A DNA stretch of 64,000 nucleotides from Paracoccus amoyensis (GCF_014490725.1 NZ_JACOQL010000003.1:62001-126000); one strand, 5' to 3'; positions 52,332-61,565 are shown, numbered from the stretch's first letter. The notes: a model not told the origin generated them from the sequence alone. Numbers and translations: made by a program.

Positions 52332-53431
52332 GGTTCAAGTATAAGCGCCAGATAGGCCAAGAACAGCACCAAATGCACCGCACCATGCAAGACGTTCGTG
52401 CGTCCGGAACCAAAGGTCTGGACGCAGACAATCAGCGTCAGTGCCAACATCACCTGCATCTGCGCGCCCAACCCAAGGATCACCAGTTGCCCGGTAAAGG
52501 TTCCGATCAGCAGCACCGCCGGAACCGTCAACCCTATCGTCGACAGCGCCGCGCCAAGGCACAGGTTGACTGCGCGTTGCAGGCGATTGTCCAGCGCGGC
52601 GCGAACCGCGCTCATCCCTTCCGAGGCCAGGACGATGGTGGCGATGACGACGCCCCCAAGGGCGGCGGGCAGATGCAGCGAATTGATGCCGTGATCGACA
52701 AAACCGGCCATCTTCTTGGACAGCAGCACAATGGGCAGCAATGTTGCCATCAGCAGGAAGACATGCGCCCAGGTCGCATATTGCGCGTGGTCGTCGGGCG
52801 GTTGTGGCCGGGGTTCTTCCTGTTCGGTGAAAAACCCCTGATGCCGCACGGTCTGGATCATCAGAAAAACCAAATACAGCGCAAAGGTCACGGCCGAGAA
52901 GAACAGCGCCTGCGCCGGCGTATAGGTGTCGTTCACGCTGGAGATCGTGTAGTCTGGCAGGATCAGTGCCATGACCGCCAGTGGAACCAGCACGATCAGA
53001 AATGACGACGCCCCGGCGAAGTTATAGCTTTGCTGCCCATGCTTCAGCGCCCCCAACAACAGAGAAAGACCGATCAGCCCGTTCAGCACGATCATCACAA
53101 CGGCGAACATGGTATCGCGCGCCAGCGTCGGCCCACCGTCCCCTGACAGCATGACCGACCCAATCAAGGACACCTCGATGCTGACGACGGACAATGTCAG
53201 GATCAGCGTGCCATACGGCTCTCTCAGTCGGTTTGCCAAAGCCTCGGCATGGCGCACAACGGCAGAGGCGCCCCAGATCATGACTCCGAAAAGCCACAAA
53301 AAGGCCAATAGCGACACAGCTCCAGCGGTTTCAACCGACAGCGCTTTGCCAAGAAAATTGAAGATGGCCAATGTGCCGATCACGGCCAGTATCGGCTTCT
53401 CATGCGACAGATTTGAAAATGTCCGTTTCAT
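52328..53431 (-). CDS. Calcium/proton antiporter, ChaA/CaCA family
   Basis: A 367-residue antiporter with about eleven membrane segments. The two inverted alpha repeats of the cation exchanger family are visible: LSVVSIEVSLIGSVMLSG near residue 83 with the acidic glutamate, and GVVIATIVLASEGMSAVRAA near 262 with a second glutamate. A short charged loop with EQEEPRPQPPDDHAQY sits between the halves, in the place of the acidic loop of related exchangers. It exports Ca2+ or Na+/K+ against H+. It ends overlapping the P450 start (ATGA). Confidence 0.88.
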   Translation of the reverse strand: MKRTFSNLSHEKPILAVIGTLAIFNFLGKALSVETAGAVSLLAFLWLFGVMIWGASAVVRHAEALANRLREPYGTLILTLSVVSIEVSLIGSVMLSGDGGPTLARDTMFAVVMIVLNGLIGLSLLLGALKHGQQSYNFAGASSFLIVLVPLAVMALILPDYTISSVNDTYTPAQALFFSAVTFALYLVFLMIQTVRHQGFFTEQEEPRPQPPDDHAQYATWAHVFLLMATLLPIVLLSKKMAGFVDHGINSLHLPAALGGVVIATIVLASEGMSAVRAALDNRLQRAVNLCLGAALSTIGLTVPAVLLIGTFTGQLVILGLGAQMQVMLALTLIVCVQTFGSGRTNVLHGAVHLVLFLAYLALILEP

Positions 53432-53510
53432 GCCCGAAACCTATGCATCTGCGGGCAACAAGCCCAAACGCAAATCGGTGATCGGCGAAAAACGAGCAGG
53501 TCTTGTCACA

Positions 53511-53546
53511 ACAAAAAACCCCGCCCGAATGACGTCGAGCGGGGTT
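53511..53546 (-). terminator. Rho-independent terminator of rpmI-rplT
   Basis: AACCCCGC (53517-53524) and GCGGGGTT (53539-53546) pair; the minus strand continues into six Ts. Confidence 0.9.
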
Positions 53547-53583
53547 CGGTCAGAAACGGCCTTGCGGGCCAATCTGGATATTC

Positions 53584-53943
53584 TTAGGCCGCAGCCTTGG
53601 CTTTTTCGACGATTGCGCCGAAGGCTTCAGGCTCGTTCACGGCCAGATCGGCCAGAACTTTGCGGTCAACTTCAATACCGGCTTTCGACAGCAGGTTGAT
53701 GAAGCGCGAATAGGTCATTTCAGCGTCAACCAGGCGAACAGCCGCGTTGATCCGCTGAATCCACAGGGCGCGGAAGTTGCGCTTGCGGTTCTTACGGTCG
53801 CGGGTTGCGTATTGGTTGGCCTTGTCGACCGCCTGCGTTGCAGTGCGGAAGTTGCGCGAACGGTTGCCATAGTAACCTTTGGCTTTGTCCAGCACCTTCT
53901 TGTGGCGGGCGTGGGTCACCTTACCGGATTTAACTCGTGCCAT
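53584..53943 (-). CDS. rplT: 50S ribosomal protein L20
   Basis: The 119-residue protein binds 23S rRNA and is needed for early 50S assembly. It begins [33 protein letters not shown] and continues [18 protein letters not shown], the strongest L20 signature. It follows rpmI by 15 bp. No infC lies directly upstream, in contrast with the usual infC-rpmI-rplT order. Confidence 0.98.
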   Translation of the reverse strand: MARVKSGKVTHARHKKVLDKAKGYYGNRSRNFRTATQAVDKANQYATRDRKNRKRNFRALWIQRINAAVRLVDAEMTYSRFINLLSKAGIEVDRKVLADLAVNEPEAFGAIVEKAKAAA

Positions 53944-53958
53944 GTGTCAGTCCTCCGA

Positions 53959-54159
53959 TCAGCGGTTATACGGCATGTATTTCTTGACGATCTTGGCGTC
54001 AGCGTCCGAAAGGACGGTGGTGCCGCGTGCGTCGCGAATGAACTTGGTGGTGCGCTTGATCATGCCATGGCGCTTGCCGGCCTGAGCGGATTTCACCTTG
54101 CCCGAAGCCGTGAACGAGAACCGCTTTTTGGCGGCCGATTTGGTCTTCATCTTCGGCAT
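53959..54159 (-). CDS. rpmI: 50S ribosomal protein L35
   Basis: A 66-residue basic protein: [22 protein letters not shown] and the end [18 protein letters not shown] are typical of L35. The start is set at 54159, not at the ATG at 54165, because AAGGAG ends right at the first ATG and gives six bases to the second. It is the first gene of the rpmI-rplT pair. Confidence 0.97.
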   Translation of the reverse strand: MPKMKTKSAAKKRFSFTASGKVKSAQAGKRHGMIKRTTKFIRDARGTTVLSDADAKIVKKYMPYNR

Positions 54160-54271
54160 TTTCATCTCCTTCGAGTCAGAGTGAACGCACGCCTCGGCAA
54201 TGCCATCTTGGCCGGACGCACGGGTAGGAAGCGCGCCGTATAAGCGCAGCTTGGGATTTTGGCAAGAGGGA

Positions 54272-54499
54272 TCAGCGCGTTTGTGGCCCAGATCCCGTCA
54301 GCCATGACCACATATTGACGATGGCCGACGCCTGAAACGCCTTTGGGTCCAGATAGGCGGACACAAAGATCAGCACAATACCCACGATCAATGTAATCGC
54401 TGCCGTTCGTGGAGGCTGCATGCGCATCAATTGCACCATCGCCAGAATGACCGAGACTGCGCAAAGCGCGGTCCCGACCAAAAGCAGAAAGCCTGTCAC
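54272..54499 (-). CDS. Small two-span membrane protein of unknown function
   Basis: A 75-residue protein with two hydrophobic segments, [23 protein letters not shown] (residues 2-24) and [17 protein letters not shown] (about 35-51), joined by a basic turn (MRMQPPRT). The C-terminus [17 protein letters not shown] is amphipathic. It lies between pyk and rpmI on the same strand, 21 bp after pyk, so it probably shares the pyk transcript. I do not recognise a family. Confidence 0.7.
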   Translation of the reverse strand: MTGFLLLVGTALCAVSVILAMVQLMRMQPPRTAAITLIVGIVLIFVSAYLDPKAFQASAIVNMWSWLTGSGPQTR

Positions 54500-54520
54500 G
54501 TCAGCAACGTCATGACGGTT

Positions 54521-55966
54521 TTATTCAGGATCGCTGGCATAGATCAGCCGTTCGTCGCAGGGCGCGATCCGCACGATATTCGTCGTGCCCGGCACGTTGA
54601 AGGGCACGCCCGCGACCACGACGACCTGTCGCGTTTCATCTGCAAACCCGAAATCACGCGCGGCACGGGTCGCATTGACCACAGCTTCCTTGAAGCGCGA
54701 CAGTTGCGGGGTGATGACGCAATGCGTCCCCCAGACCAGAACCATGCGCCGCACCACGGTAATCAGCGGGCTGAGCGCGATGATCGGCACACGGGGACGT
54801 TCGCGCGCGATCAGGCGGATGGTTTTACCCGACTGGCTGAAGGCGCAGATGGCCGCAACATCCGTGGTTTCGGCAATTTCACGCGTGGCCGTCACGATGG
54901 CATCCGCAACGCTGTGCCGTTCCGCCTGACGCGCAGCCTCGATGATATTGCGATAGTTCAGGTCAACCTCGACCGAGCGGGCGACGTTATCCATCGTCCG
55001 CACCGCCTCGATGGGATAGGAGCCCGCCGCGCTTTCCGCCGACAGCATGACCGCATCGGTGCCTTCATAGATGGCATTTGCCACGTCGCTTACCTCGGCG
55101 CGGGTCGGCATCGGGCTGTCAATCATGGATTCCAGCATCTGGGTCGCCACGATCACCGGCTTGGCTGCAGCCCGGCACTTGCGCACCAGACGTTTCTGGA
55201 TCGGCGGCACCGAGTAGACCGGCAATTCGACGCCCAGATCGCCACGCGCAACCATGATACCATCGGAAACCGCAAGGATCTCATCAAAGGCGCGGACTGC
55301 CGCCGGCTTTTCGATTTTCGACAGCACCGCCGCACGGCCTTTGGCCAGATCCTTCGCCTCTTGCACGTCTTCGGCGCGTTGGACAAAGGACAAGGCCAAC
55401 CAATCAACGCCCAGATTACAGGCGAATTCCAGGTCGGCACGGTCTTTATCGGATAAAGCCGCCAAGGGCAGAACCACATCGGGCACGTTCACCCCCTTGC
55501 GGTCGGAAATGGTGCCACCGACCGTCACCGTGCAGTTGGCGAAATCCGCGCCACAATCATCGACCCTCAGCCGGATCTTACCGTCATTGACCAGCAATTC
55601 GCTGCCGGGCATCAAGGCCAGGAAAATCTCACGATGGGGAAGCTGCACACGATCGATGTCACCGGGGGTCGGGCTCAGATCGAACCGGAATTTCGCACCT
55701 TCAACCAATTCATGTGGCCCGGCAGCAAACGCCCCGACCCGCAGCTTCGGCCCCTGCAAATCTGCCAGAATGGCGATTGGCCGACCGGTTTCTTCTTCGA
55801 CCGCGCGAATCGCATCGTAGCGCGCCCTGTGATCCTCGTGGTTGCCGTGGCTCATGTTCAGGCGGAAAACATCTGCCCCGGCCTCGAACAAGGCCTTGAT
55901 CATCTCTTTCGAGGAAGAGGCCGGGCCCAGCGTGGCCACAATCTTTACATTACGATGTCTTCTCAT
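54521..55966 (-). CDS. pyk: Pyruvate kinase
   Basis: The enzyme transfers phosphate from PEP to ADP, the last step of glycolysis. The 481-residue protein has the A-domain barrel start KIVATLGPASSSKEMIKAL, FRLNMSHGNHEDH, the catalytic segment AAVLSKIEKPAAV (with the Lys-Glu pair), GIMVARGDLGVELP, and MLESMIDSPMPTRAEVSDVANAI broken here by a short gap in my reading, then a C-domain regulatory site. It begins at the ATG at 55964-55966 and precedes a small membrane protein by 21 bp. Confidence 0.97.
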   Translation of the reverse strand: MRRHRNVKIVATLGPASSSKEMIKALFEAGADVFRLNMSHGNHEDHRARYDAIRAVEEETGRPIAILADLQGPKLRVGAFAAGPHELVEGAKFRFDLSPTPGDIDRVQLPHREIFLALMPGSELLVNDGKIRLRVDDCGADFANCTVTVGGTISDRKGVNVPDVVLPLAALSDKDRADLEFACNLGVDWLALSFVQRAEDVQEAKDLAKGRAAVLSKIEKPAAVRAFDEILAVSDGIMVARGDLGVELPVYSVPPIQKRLVRKCRAAAKPVIVATQMLESMIDSPMPTRAEVSDVANAIYEGTDAVMLSAESAAGSYPIEAVRTMDNVARSVEVDLNYRNIIEAARQAERHSVADAIVTATREIAETTDVAAICAFSQSGKTIRLIARERPRVPIIALSPLITVVRRMVLVWGTHCVITPQLSRFKEAVVNATRAARDFGFADETRQVVVVAGVPFNVPGTTNIVRIAPCDERLIYASDPE

Positions 55967-56060
55967 GAATCCGCCCCTTCAGGTTTAGCGCTATCTATGC
56001 AGCAATTTCGCCCGTGTGCAACTGGCGTCGGATATCGTAGTCGCATAGACAACTTGCACG

Positions 56061-56819
56061 ATGAACGATGAAATTGCCATGACTGAACGTGCTTTCTGGA
56101 CCCGCGGCGAAAACCGCCCGTCGCGTTGGCTGATCACCTGCGATCATGCAACGAACCGTGTTCCCGATTGGATCGGGGACGGATCACTCGGCATCGATGC
56201 CACTGATATGTCACGCCATATCGCGTATGATGTTGGCGCTGCGGGCCTCGCCGAAAACCTGGCCGACCATCTGAACGCCCCCGCGATCTTTTCGGATTTC
56301 TCTCGGCTGGTCATCGACCCCAACCGGGGAGAGGATGACCCCACCCTGCTGATGCGCCTCTATGACGGCACGGTCATCCCGGCCAACAAACACGCAGGTG
56401 CCGCGGAACGCGAACGGCGGTTGAACGACCTGCACCGTCCCTATCACGCGGCACTGGAACGGATCGCTGCCCAGCATCCCGACCGGTGCATCTGCGCCAT
56501 CCACAGTTTTACCCCGCAATTGCGTGGCCGACCGCCGCGCCCCTGGCATGTCGGCATTCTTTATTCGCACAAGGATGAACGCCTTGGCCCGCCAATGGTG
56601 CACGCCTGCCGGGAAGAAGGCTGGATCACGGGCGACAACCAACCCTATCTGGGGCACCTGGACGGTGATTCCATCGACCGGCATGCGCTACGACACAACC
56701 GCCCGAACCTGTTGATCGAGGTTCGCAACGATCTGATCGCAACGACCCAAGGCCAGTCGGACTGGGCCGCAAAACTTGCGCCGGTCATAACCCGGGTCTT
56801 GCAGGCCGCAGACCTCTGA
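56061..56819 (+). CDS. N-formylglutamate amidohydrolase
   Basis: A 252-residue zinc hydrolase of the family that releases formate from N-formylglutamate, the last step of one histidine degradation route. Visible motifs are LITCDHATNRVPDWIG near residues 23-38, DYDVGA-type SRHIAYDVGAAGLAE, FSRLVIDPNR, and ICAIHSFTPQLRGRPP with the metal-binding histidine, then GDNQPYLG. No hut genes adjoin it. Since the family also contains proteins of unknown specificity, the exact substrate is probable rather than certain. It is divergent from pyk; a palindromic repeat follows its stop. Confidence 0.86.
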   Translation: MNDEIAMTERAFWTRGENRPSRWLITCDHATNRVPDWIGDGSLGIDATDMSRHIAYDVGAAGLAENLADHLNAPAIFSDFSRLVIDPNRGEDDPTLLMRLYDGTVIPANKHAGAAERERRLNDLHRPYHAALERIAAQHPDRCICAIHSFTPQLRGRPPRPWHVGILYSHKDERLGPPMVHACREEGWITGDNQPYLGHLDGDSIDRHALRHNRPNLLIEVRNDLIATTQGQSDWAAKLAPVITRVLQAADL

Positions 56820-56845
56820 TCCTGCATTGGTCCGAAAATATCCTC

Positions 56846-56872
56846 GGGGGTCCGGGGGCAGAAAGCCCCCGG
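56846..56872. repeat. GC-rich intergenic palindrome, copy B
   Basis: CCGGGGGC at 56852-56859 pairs with GCCCCCGG at 56865-56872 around AGAAA. With GGGGGT on its left it matches the element at 6279-6305. It sits between two convergent genes and could also act as a terminator stem. Confidence 0.75.
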
Positions 56873-56914
56873 CGATCCCACAGGGGAATTACACAGGGGA
56901 CTTACCCCGGGGAC

Positions 56915-57775
56915 TTACACCGCAGCCTTGCGCATCTCATCCAGATAGATTTCGCGCAGACGCGTCGCAACTGCGCCCACTTTGCCGTCACCAACCGCCG
57001 CGCCGTCGATTTCGACAACCGGCATGACGAAGGCAGAAGCCGAGGTCACGAAGGCCTCGTCCGCATTTTGCGCCTCATCAATGGTAAAGCTGCGCTCTTC
57101 CACCTTCATCTGCGCCTCATTTGCGAAACGCAGAACGGCGGCGCGGGTGATCCCGTGCAGGATATCGTTGCTTAGCGCGCGCGTGATGATGGTGTTGCCC
57201 TTGACGATATAGGCGTTGTTCGACGTTCCCTCGGTTACCTTGCCGTCTTCGACCAGCCATGCGTCATTCACGCCACGCGCCTTGGCTTCCATCTTGGCCA
57301 GCGACGGGTAAAGCAGCTGCACGGTCTTGATATCGCGGCGTCCCCACCGAAGATCTTCGACACTGATGATCTTCCAGCCTGTCTTTGCTGCGGGATTATC
57401 TGCCAGACCGGGATTTGATTGGGTAAACATCACAACTGTCGGTCGCGTTCCCGCAGGCGGAAAGGCAAAATCGCGATCACCCGGATTGCCGCGCGTCACT
57501 TGCAGATAAACCAGACCGTCGGTGATATCATTCTTTTCAATCAGCTGCCGGTGCACATCCAGATATTCATCATCGCTCAGCGGATTATCCATCTGCAACT
57601 CCGCCAGCGAGCGTTTCAGGCGCACGATATGTCCCCCAAAATCCAGCAATTTGCTGTCCAGGACGCTGACCACCTCGTAAACGCCATCGGACATCAGAAA
57701 TCCGCGGTCGAAAATCGACACCGTTGCCTGATCTTCGGGCAGGTAATCGCCATTCACATAAACGGTCCGCGTCAT
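56915..57775 (-). CDS. dat: D-amino-acid aminotransferase-like class IV transaminase
   Basis: A 286-residue PLP enzyme of fold type IV. The start is YVNGDYLPEDQATVSIFDRG, the class IV entry. The PLP lysine is in GRRDIKTVQLLYPSLAKMEA near residue 145, as in D-alanine transaminase, and later VTEGTSNNAYIVKGNTI with the phosphate-binding Thr/Ser. It would transfer amino groups between D-alanine and 2-oxo acids. A branched-chain or 4-amino-4-deoxychorismate role is less likely because of the DIKxxxLL context. The start at 57775 has GGAGG upstream. It is divergent from the malyl-CoA lyase gene. Confidence 0.87.
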   Translation of the reverse strand: MTRTVYVNGDYLPEDQATVSIFDRGFLMSDGVYEVVSVLDSKLLDFGGHIVRLKRSLAELQMDNPLSDDEYLDVHRQLIEKNDITDGLVYLQVTRGNPGDRDFAFPPAGTRPTVVMFTQSNPGLADNPAAKTGWKIISVEDLRWGRRDIKTVQLLYPSLAKMEAKARGVNDAWLVEDGKVTEGTSNNAYIVKGNTIITRALSNDILHGITRAAVLRFANEAQMKVEERSFTIDEAQNADEAFVTSASAFVMPVVEIDGAAVGDGKVGAVATRLREIYLDEMRKAAV

Positions 57776-57946
57776 TTTCATTCCTCCGTGCCGGGCCATA
57801 AGAACGTCTGTGGTCCTGCGCCCAAACCAGGGCCGCGTCAAGCAGCGGCAAGACAGGTGGCGTTGTCGCAGGAAACCCGGTTGCATGATGCGGAACGAAA
57901 GATTATTGCTCTGCCAACCAGAAATTTAAACGAACTGGACCCAAGC

Positions 57947-58903
57947 ATGAGTTTTCGGACACAGCCCCTTCCCCCTGCCCGCCTGAACCGCTGCCAACTT
58001 TTCGGACCCGGTTCGCGCGACAGCCTGTTCCCGAAAATGGCCAAGTCCGACGCCGATGTGATCAACCTTGATCTGGAAGATTCGGTCGCCCCTGATGACA
58101 AGGATCAGGCCCGACGCAATATCGTTCAGGCGATTGGCGACGTGGATTGGGGCGACAAGACCCTGTCGGTGCGGATCAACGGCTTGGACACGCCCTATTG
58201 GTATCGCGATGTGGTCGATCTGCTGGAACAGGCCAGCGACCGTCTGGACCAGATCATGATCCCCAAGGCGGGCAATGCCAGCGACATCTATGCCGTCGAT
58301 GCCTTGGTAACGGCTGTCGAAAAGGCCAAGGGCCGCAAAAAACCAATCAGGTTCGAGGTGATCATCGAAAGCGCAGCAGGCATCTGCCATGTCGAGGATA
58401 TCGCTGCCGCATCGCCCCGGCTGGACGCCATCAGCCTTGGTGCCGCTGATTTCGCGGCGTCCATGGGGATGGCAACCACCGGCATCGGCGGCACTCAGGA
58501 AAACTATTACATGCATCACGCCGGGCAGAAATACTGGTCCGATCCGTGGCATTGGGCGCAAGCCAAGATCGTCGCGGCTTGCCGCACGCATGGCGTGTTG
58601 CCGGTCGATGGCCCCTTCGGTGATTTCAGCGACAGCGAAGGTTTCCGGGCGCAAGCACTGCGTTCAGCGACCCTTGGCATGGTCGGCAAATGGGCGATCC
58701 ATCCCAGTCAGGTTGCCTTGGCGAATGAAGTCTTCTCACCTTCCCAGGCTGCGGTGACCGAAGCTCGCGAAATTCTGGCGGCGATGGAAGAGGCCACGAA
58801 GTCCGGCGCGGGCGCCACGGTCTATAAAGGCCGTCTGGTCGACATCGCGTCGATCAAACAGGCAGAGGTGATCGTTCGTCAGGCCGAACTGATCGCTGGA
58901 TAA
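57947..58903 (+). CDS. mcl1: L-malyl-CoA/beta-methylmalyl-CoA lyase
   Basis: The 318-residue length equals that of the characterised Rhodobacter Mcl1. The enzyme cleaves beta-methylmalyl-CoA to glyoxylate and propionyl-CoA and makes or cleaves malyl-CoA, in the ethylmalonyl-CoA pathway of acetate assimilation. HpcH/HpaI-type barrel motifs are visible: NRCQLFGPGSRDSLFPKMAK, INLDLEDSVAPDDK, RINGLDTPYWYRDV, FEVIIESAAGI with the metal glutamate, and ISLGAADFAASMGM with the metal aspartate. The ATG at 57947 fits the family start; the ribosome site is weak. A terminator follows at 58961. Confidence 0.94.
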   Translation: MSFRTQPLPPARLNRCQLFGPGSRDSLFPKMAKSDADVINLDLEDSVAPDDKDQARRNIVQAIGDVDWGDKTLSVRINGLDTPYWYRDVVDLLEQASDRLDQIMIPKAGNASDIYAVDALVTAVEKAKGRKKPIRFEVIIESAAGICHVEDIAAASPRLDAISLGAADFAASMGMATTGIGGTQENYYMHHAGQKYWSDPWHWAQAKIVAACRTHGVLPVDGPFGDFSDSEGFRAQALRSATLGMVGKWAIHPSQVALANEVFSPSQAAVTEAREILAAMEEATKSGAGATVYKGRLVDIASIKQAEVIVRQAELIAG

Positions 58904-58960
58904 TCCATCCACCGCGGCGCAGATCAGTGGAGGGGTCAGCGCCGCATCGTGGGAGGAGGA

Positions 58961-58986
58961 GGCCCCGCCTTAGCGCGGGGCCTTTT
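58961..58986 (+). terminator. Rho-independent terminator of mcl1
   Basis: GGCCCCGC (58961-58968) pairs with GCGGGGCC (58975-58982), followed by TTTTA. Confidence 0.9.
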
Positions 58987-59590
58987 ATGTGTGTATCACG
59001 CCGATTCCGCAGATCGCATCTGCCCGCCGCACTACAACAGACGTGCGACAAACGCGAGGACAAGCCCTGCCCGCCCGATCCATTCCCATCCCAGCAGGGA
59101 TTGCACCACGCCCGCCCCTTAGCGTGCCCATGGCCGAAGCTGCGGCGACAAGCGTGTCATTCGCCCCTTGCACAGATGCCAGCACATGCCAACGGATCGT
59201 GTCGGCCGCCTGATTTGCGGTGCAGTCAACCGCGCTCATTGCCAAGGGCGCGGGCGCCATTCAGAAACACCATGCCCCCGTGACACCATCGCAGCCAGAA
59301 TGGCGAGGCGAACGCCGGGGATCGCCAGTGTCTTGATCAAGGGCATAGATCGGCGCGGGCGCGACCTTGGGCCGCCCCATCCCGCGCAAGGACAGAATTG
59401 GCGGCATTCCCAGAAGCCCCAGTCCTGTAATCGCGGCATAGGCACCGCTTGGCGGAGCAGACCCCGGATCACGGGTCGGCTTGAACAGCTCTGGCCCTGC
59501 CAGAGCCGCAATCAGGCCCGAGGCAAGCGTAAACGAAATCGCCTGTGCCTGATGGCCGGGCATCACTGATTCGGCAGCAGCAGAGCGCGA
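58986..59590 (-). pseudogene. Decayed MFS transporter remnant
   Basis: Reading leftward, pieces of one MFS-like protein appear in order but in different frames. The first (about 59360-59590) has HQAQAISFTLASGLIAALAG and AYAAITGLGLLGMPPILSL. The second (about 59270-59340) has PLIKTLAIPGVRLAILAAMV in another frame. The third (about 59160-59265) has APAPLAMSAVDCTANQAADT followed by IRWHVLA, the run-up to the later half of such transporters. Frames change at least twice, the N-terminal about 200 residues are absent, and the far end is scrambled. It lies directly downstream of the TIGR02186 gene. Confidence 0.78.
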
Positions 59591-59594
59591 CAGC

Positions 59595-60473
59595 CTAGGC
59601 GCGGCGCAGCCCCCGGAAGGCGGCGGACGCGCCCCACCCGGCAATCACAGCCACGGCCAACGACATCAGCCCATAAAGCAGCGGTCGTTCAAACGCCAAA
59701 TGATAGAGCCAGCGTTCCAGCCCAACCTTGCGAACCAAAATCGGGGCGACAAAGGCGTCAATCACCTGCCCGTCGCGCAGCAGGAATATCCGCGTCTTGT
59801 AAGCGCCTTCGACCAGGTTTGCGGGCAATCTGACATCGGCCCGAAACAGGGTCTGGTCGATGATCGACACAGCGTTTTCGTCCAGCCTATACAGGCCCTC
59901 GTTCTCGCGGATACGCAGCAGCGCCTCGGTAAAGGGAACGGTGCTTTCCACGGCCTCGGTTCCGGCAAATGCACGCATCGCATGAGACAGCGATATCCGA
60001 TAGCGACTGTCCCATTCCGGCAGCAATATCTGATCCAGCGGGGCCGAGGTTGCGACGGCGTAAAAGCTGGGCGCGGATGCGACCCTGACCGACTGCGCAT
60101 TGACCCAGATCCCTGCCTTCCGCTCTTTCCGCCAAACCGTTGCACTGCCGGCTGGGGCCTCGACCGTGATAATCACCTGAAGCGGCAATCCCTGAGGGAT
60201 CGGCGTTTCCCGCTTCACCGCGCCATAGATCAAGATATCCGATCCATCAAAGCTGGCCGTGATGGCGACCGAGTCGCTGGAGAGCCCCGCAACCACCTGC
60301 TCGGCCGGGTGGACCTCTAACGTGGGATCCGGTTGGCTGGGATTATCATAGATGGGTTGCGACGGGCTTCCCTGCTGTTCGGAAAGCGGCTGGTTCAAAT
60401 TCGGCGCTTCCTGCCCCGATACGGGCAAGGCGATGAAAATTGCGGCAAGTGAACAGCGCAGCAATCCCATCAC
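59595..60473 (-). CDS. TIGR02186 family transmembrane protein
   Basis: A 292-residue protein of a family found only next to TauE/SafE-type permeases in alphaproteobacteria. A signal peptide (MGLLRCSLAAIFIALPVSG) is followed by a Gln/Pro-rich linker, a beta-rich periplasmic region (about 60-250) with SVAITASFDGSDILIYGAVK, the family opening, and one C-terminal membrane span (LLYGLMSLAVAVIAGWGASAAF). The start is GTG at 60473, overlapping the TauE/SafE stop (GTGA); ATG at 60470 is the alternative. Its role with the permease is unknown, possibly ligand presentation. Confidence 0.88.
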   Translation of the reverse strand: MMGLLRCSLAAIFIALPVSGQEAPNLNQPLSEQQGSPSQPIYDNPSQPDPTLEVHPAEQVVAGLSSDSVAITASFDGSDILIYGAVKRETPIPQGLPLQVIITVEAPAGSATVWRKERKAGIWVNAQSVRVASAPSFYAVATSAPLDQILLPEWDSRYRISLSHAMRAFAGTEAVESTVPFTEALLRIRENEGLYRLDENAVSIIDQTLFRADVRLPANLVEGAYKTRIFLLRDGQVIDAFVAPILVRKVGLERWLYHLAFERPLLYGLMSLAVAVIAGWGASAAFRGLRRA

Positions 60474-61384
60474 TGAACCCCTGCCGTAATCGCATACAGA
60501 TCATCCGGCGTCAGAAACAAATCCAATGCCAGCTTGCCACAGACAAGCAGCACCAGCAGTGCCAGCAGGATGCGCAACTGTTCGGCCCGAAGTTTCGCAC
60601 CTAATCCGGTGCCGATCTGTGCGCCAATGACCCCGCCAATGATCAGAAGCACCGCCAGCATGATATCGACGGTGTTATAGCTGACCGCGTGCATCAAGGT
60701 GGTGAACGCCGTCACGAAGGTGATCTGGAACAGCGATGTGCCGACAACCACCTTGGTCGGCATCCCCAGCAGATAGATCATCGCGGGCACCATGATGAAA
60801 CCGCCGCCAACGCCCATGATGGCCGCCAGAACACCAACAGCCACCCCAACCATCAGTGGCGGGAAGACACTGATATACAGGCCGGATGCGCGGAACTTCA
60901 TCTTCAGCGGCCAGCGATGCACCCAGGTATGCTGATGTAACCGCTTGCGATAGGTGGGACTTTTCGACCGACGCAACGATCTGACGCTTTCTTGCAGCAT
61001 CATCAGGCCGATCAGGCCCAGAAAGACGACGTAGCAAAGCTGCACGACCAGATCCAACTGCCCCAGACTTTGCAGGACGTTGAACACCAATACGCCAAGC
61101 ACCGATCCGATCAGACCGCCGACCAGCAGCACGCCCCCCATGCGGAAATCGACGCTTTTGCGTTTCACATGCGCCAGCACCCCGGAAACCGACGAGGCCA
61201 CGACCTGATTGGCCCCGGTTGCCACCGCAATGGGGGGCGGGATGCCGATAAAGAACAGCAAGGGCGTGATCAGAAAACCCCCGCCCACGCCGAAAAGCCC
61301 GCTCATCAGGCCGACAAGGCCGCCAAGCCCGACCAAAGTTAATGCGTTGACCGAAACCTCGGCAATGGGCAGGTAAATCTGCAT
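60470..61384 (-). CDS. TauE/SafE (TSUP) family permease
   Basis: A 304-residue membrane protein of the TSUP family that exports sulfite, sulfoacetate or related anions. Two repeat halves are visible: LVGLGGLVGLMSGLFGVGGGFLITPLLFFIGI near residues 18-49, with GVGGGFLxTP, and the second GVLAAIMGVGGGFIMVPAMI. A basic cytosolic loop between them reads RSLRRSKSPTYRKRLHQH. The start at 61384 is chosen because homology begins there; a frame from 61462 is longer. It overlaps the TIGR02186 gene. Substrate unknown. Confidence 0.9.
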   Translation of the reverse strand: MQIYLPIAEVSVNALTLVGLGGLVGLMSGLFGVGGGFLITPLLFFIGIPPPIAVATGANQVVASSVSGVLAHVKRKSVDFRMGGVLLVGGLIGSVLGVLVFNVLQSLGQLDLVVQLCYVVFLGLIGLMMLQESVRSLRRSKSPTYRKRLHQHTWVHRWPLKMKFRASGLYISVFPPLMVGVAVGVLAAIMGVGGGFIMVPAMIYLLGMPTKVVVGTSLFQITFVTAFTTLMHAVSYNTVDIMLAVLLIIGGVIGAQIGTGLGAKLRAEQLRILLALLVLLVCGKLALDLFLTPDDLYAITAGVQ

Positions 61385-61565
61385 ATCTCTCGTGCCGCGT
61401 GCGTTGCCTACAAGATGCAACGAGGACGCCGACAGGTCAAACCGGTTTCGATGATGTCTCAACGACTTGAAGCGCAGCCCATGCGTCGGTAAGCAAAGAT
61501 AACAGAGATTTCATTCGGATCGTTTTGCGTGCCCAAGGGCGCGTCCTGACAGACACGGGGACACA

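Noticed and set aside
58985..59260. The 91-codon frame after mcl1 as a small gene
   Set aside because: It is a piece of the decayed transporter and matches its later half, not an independent protein.
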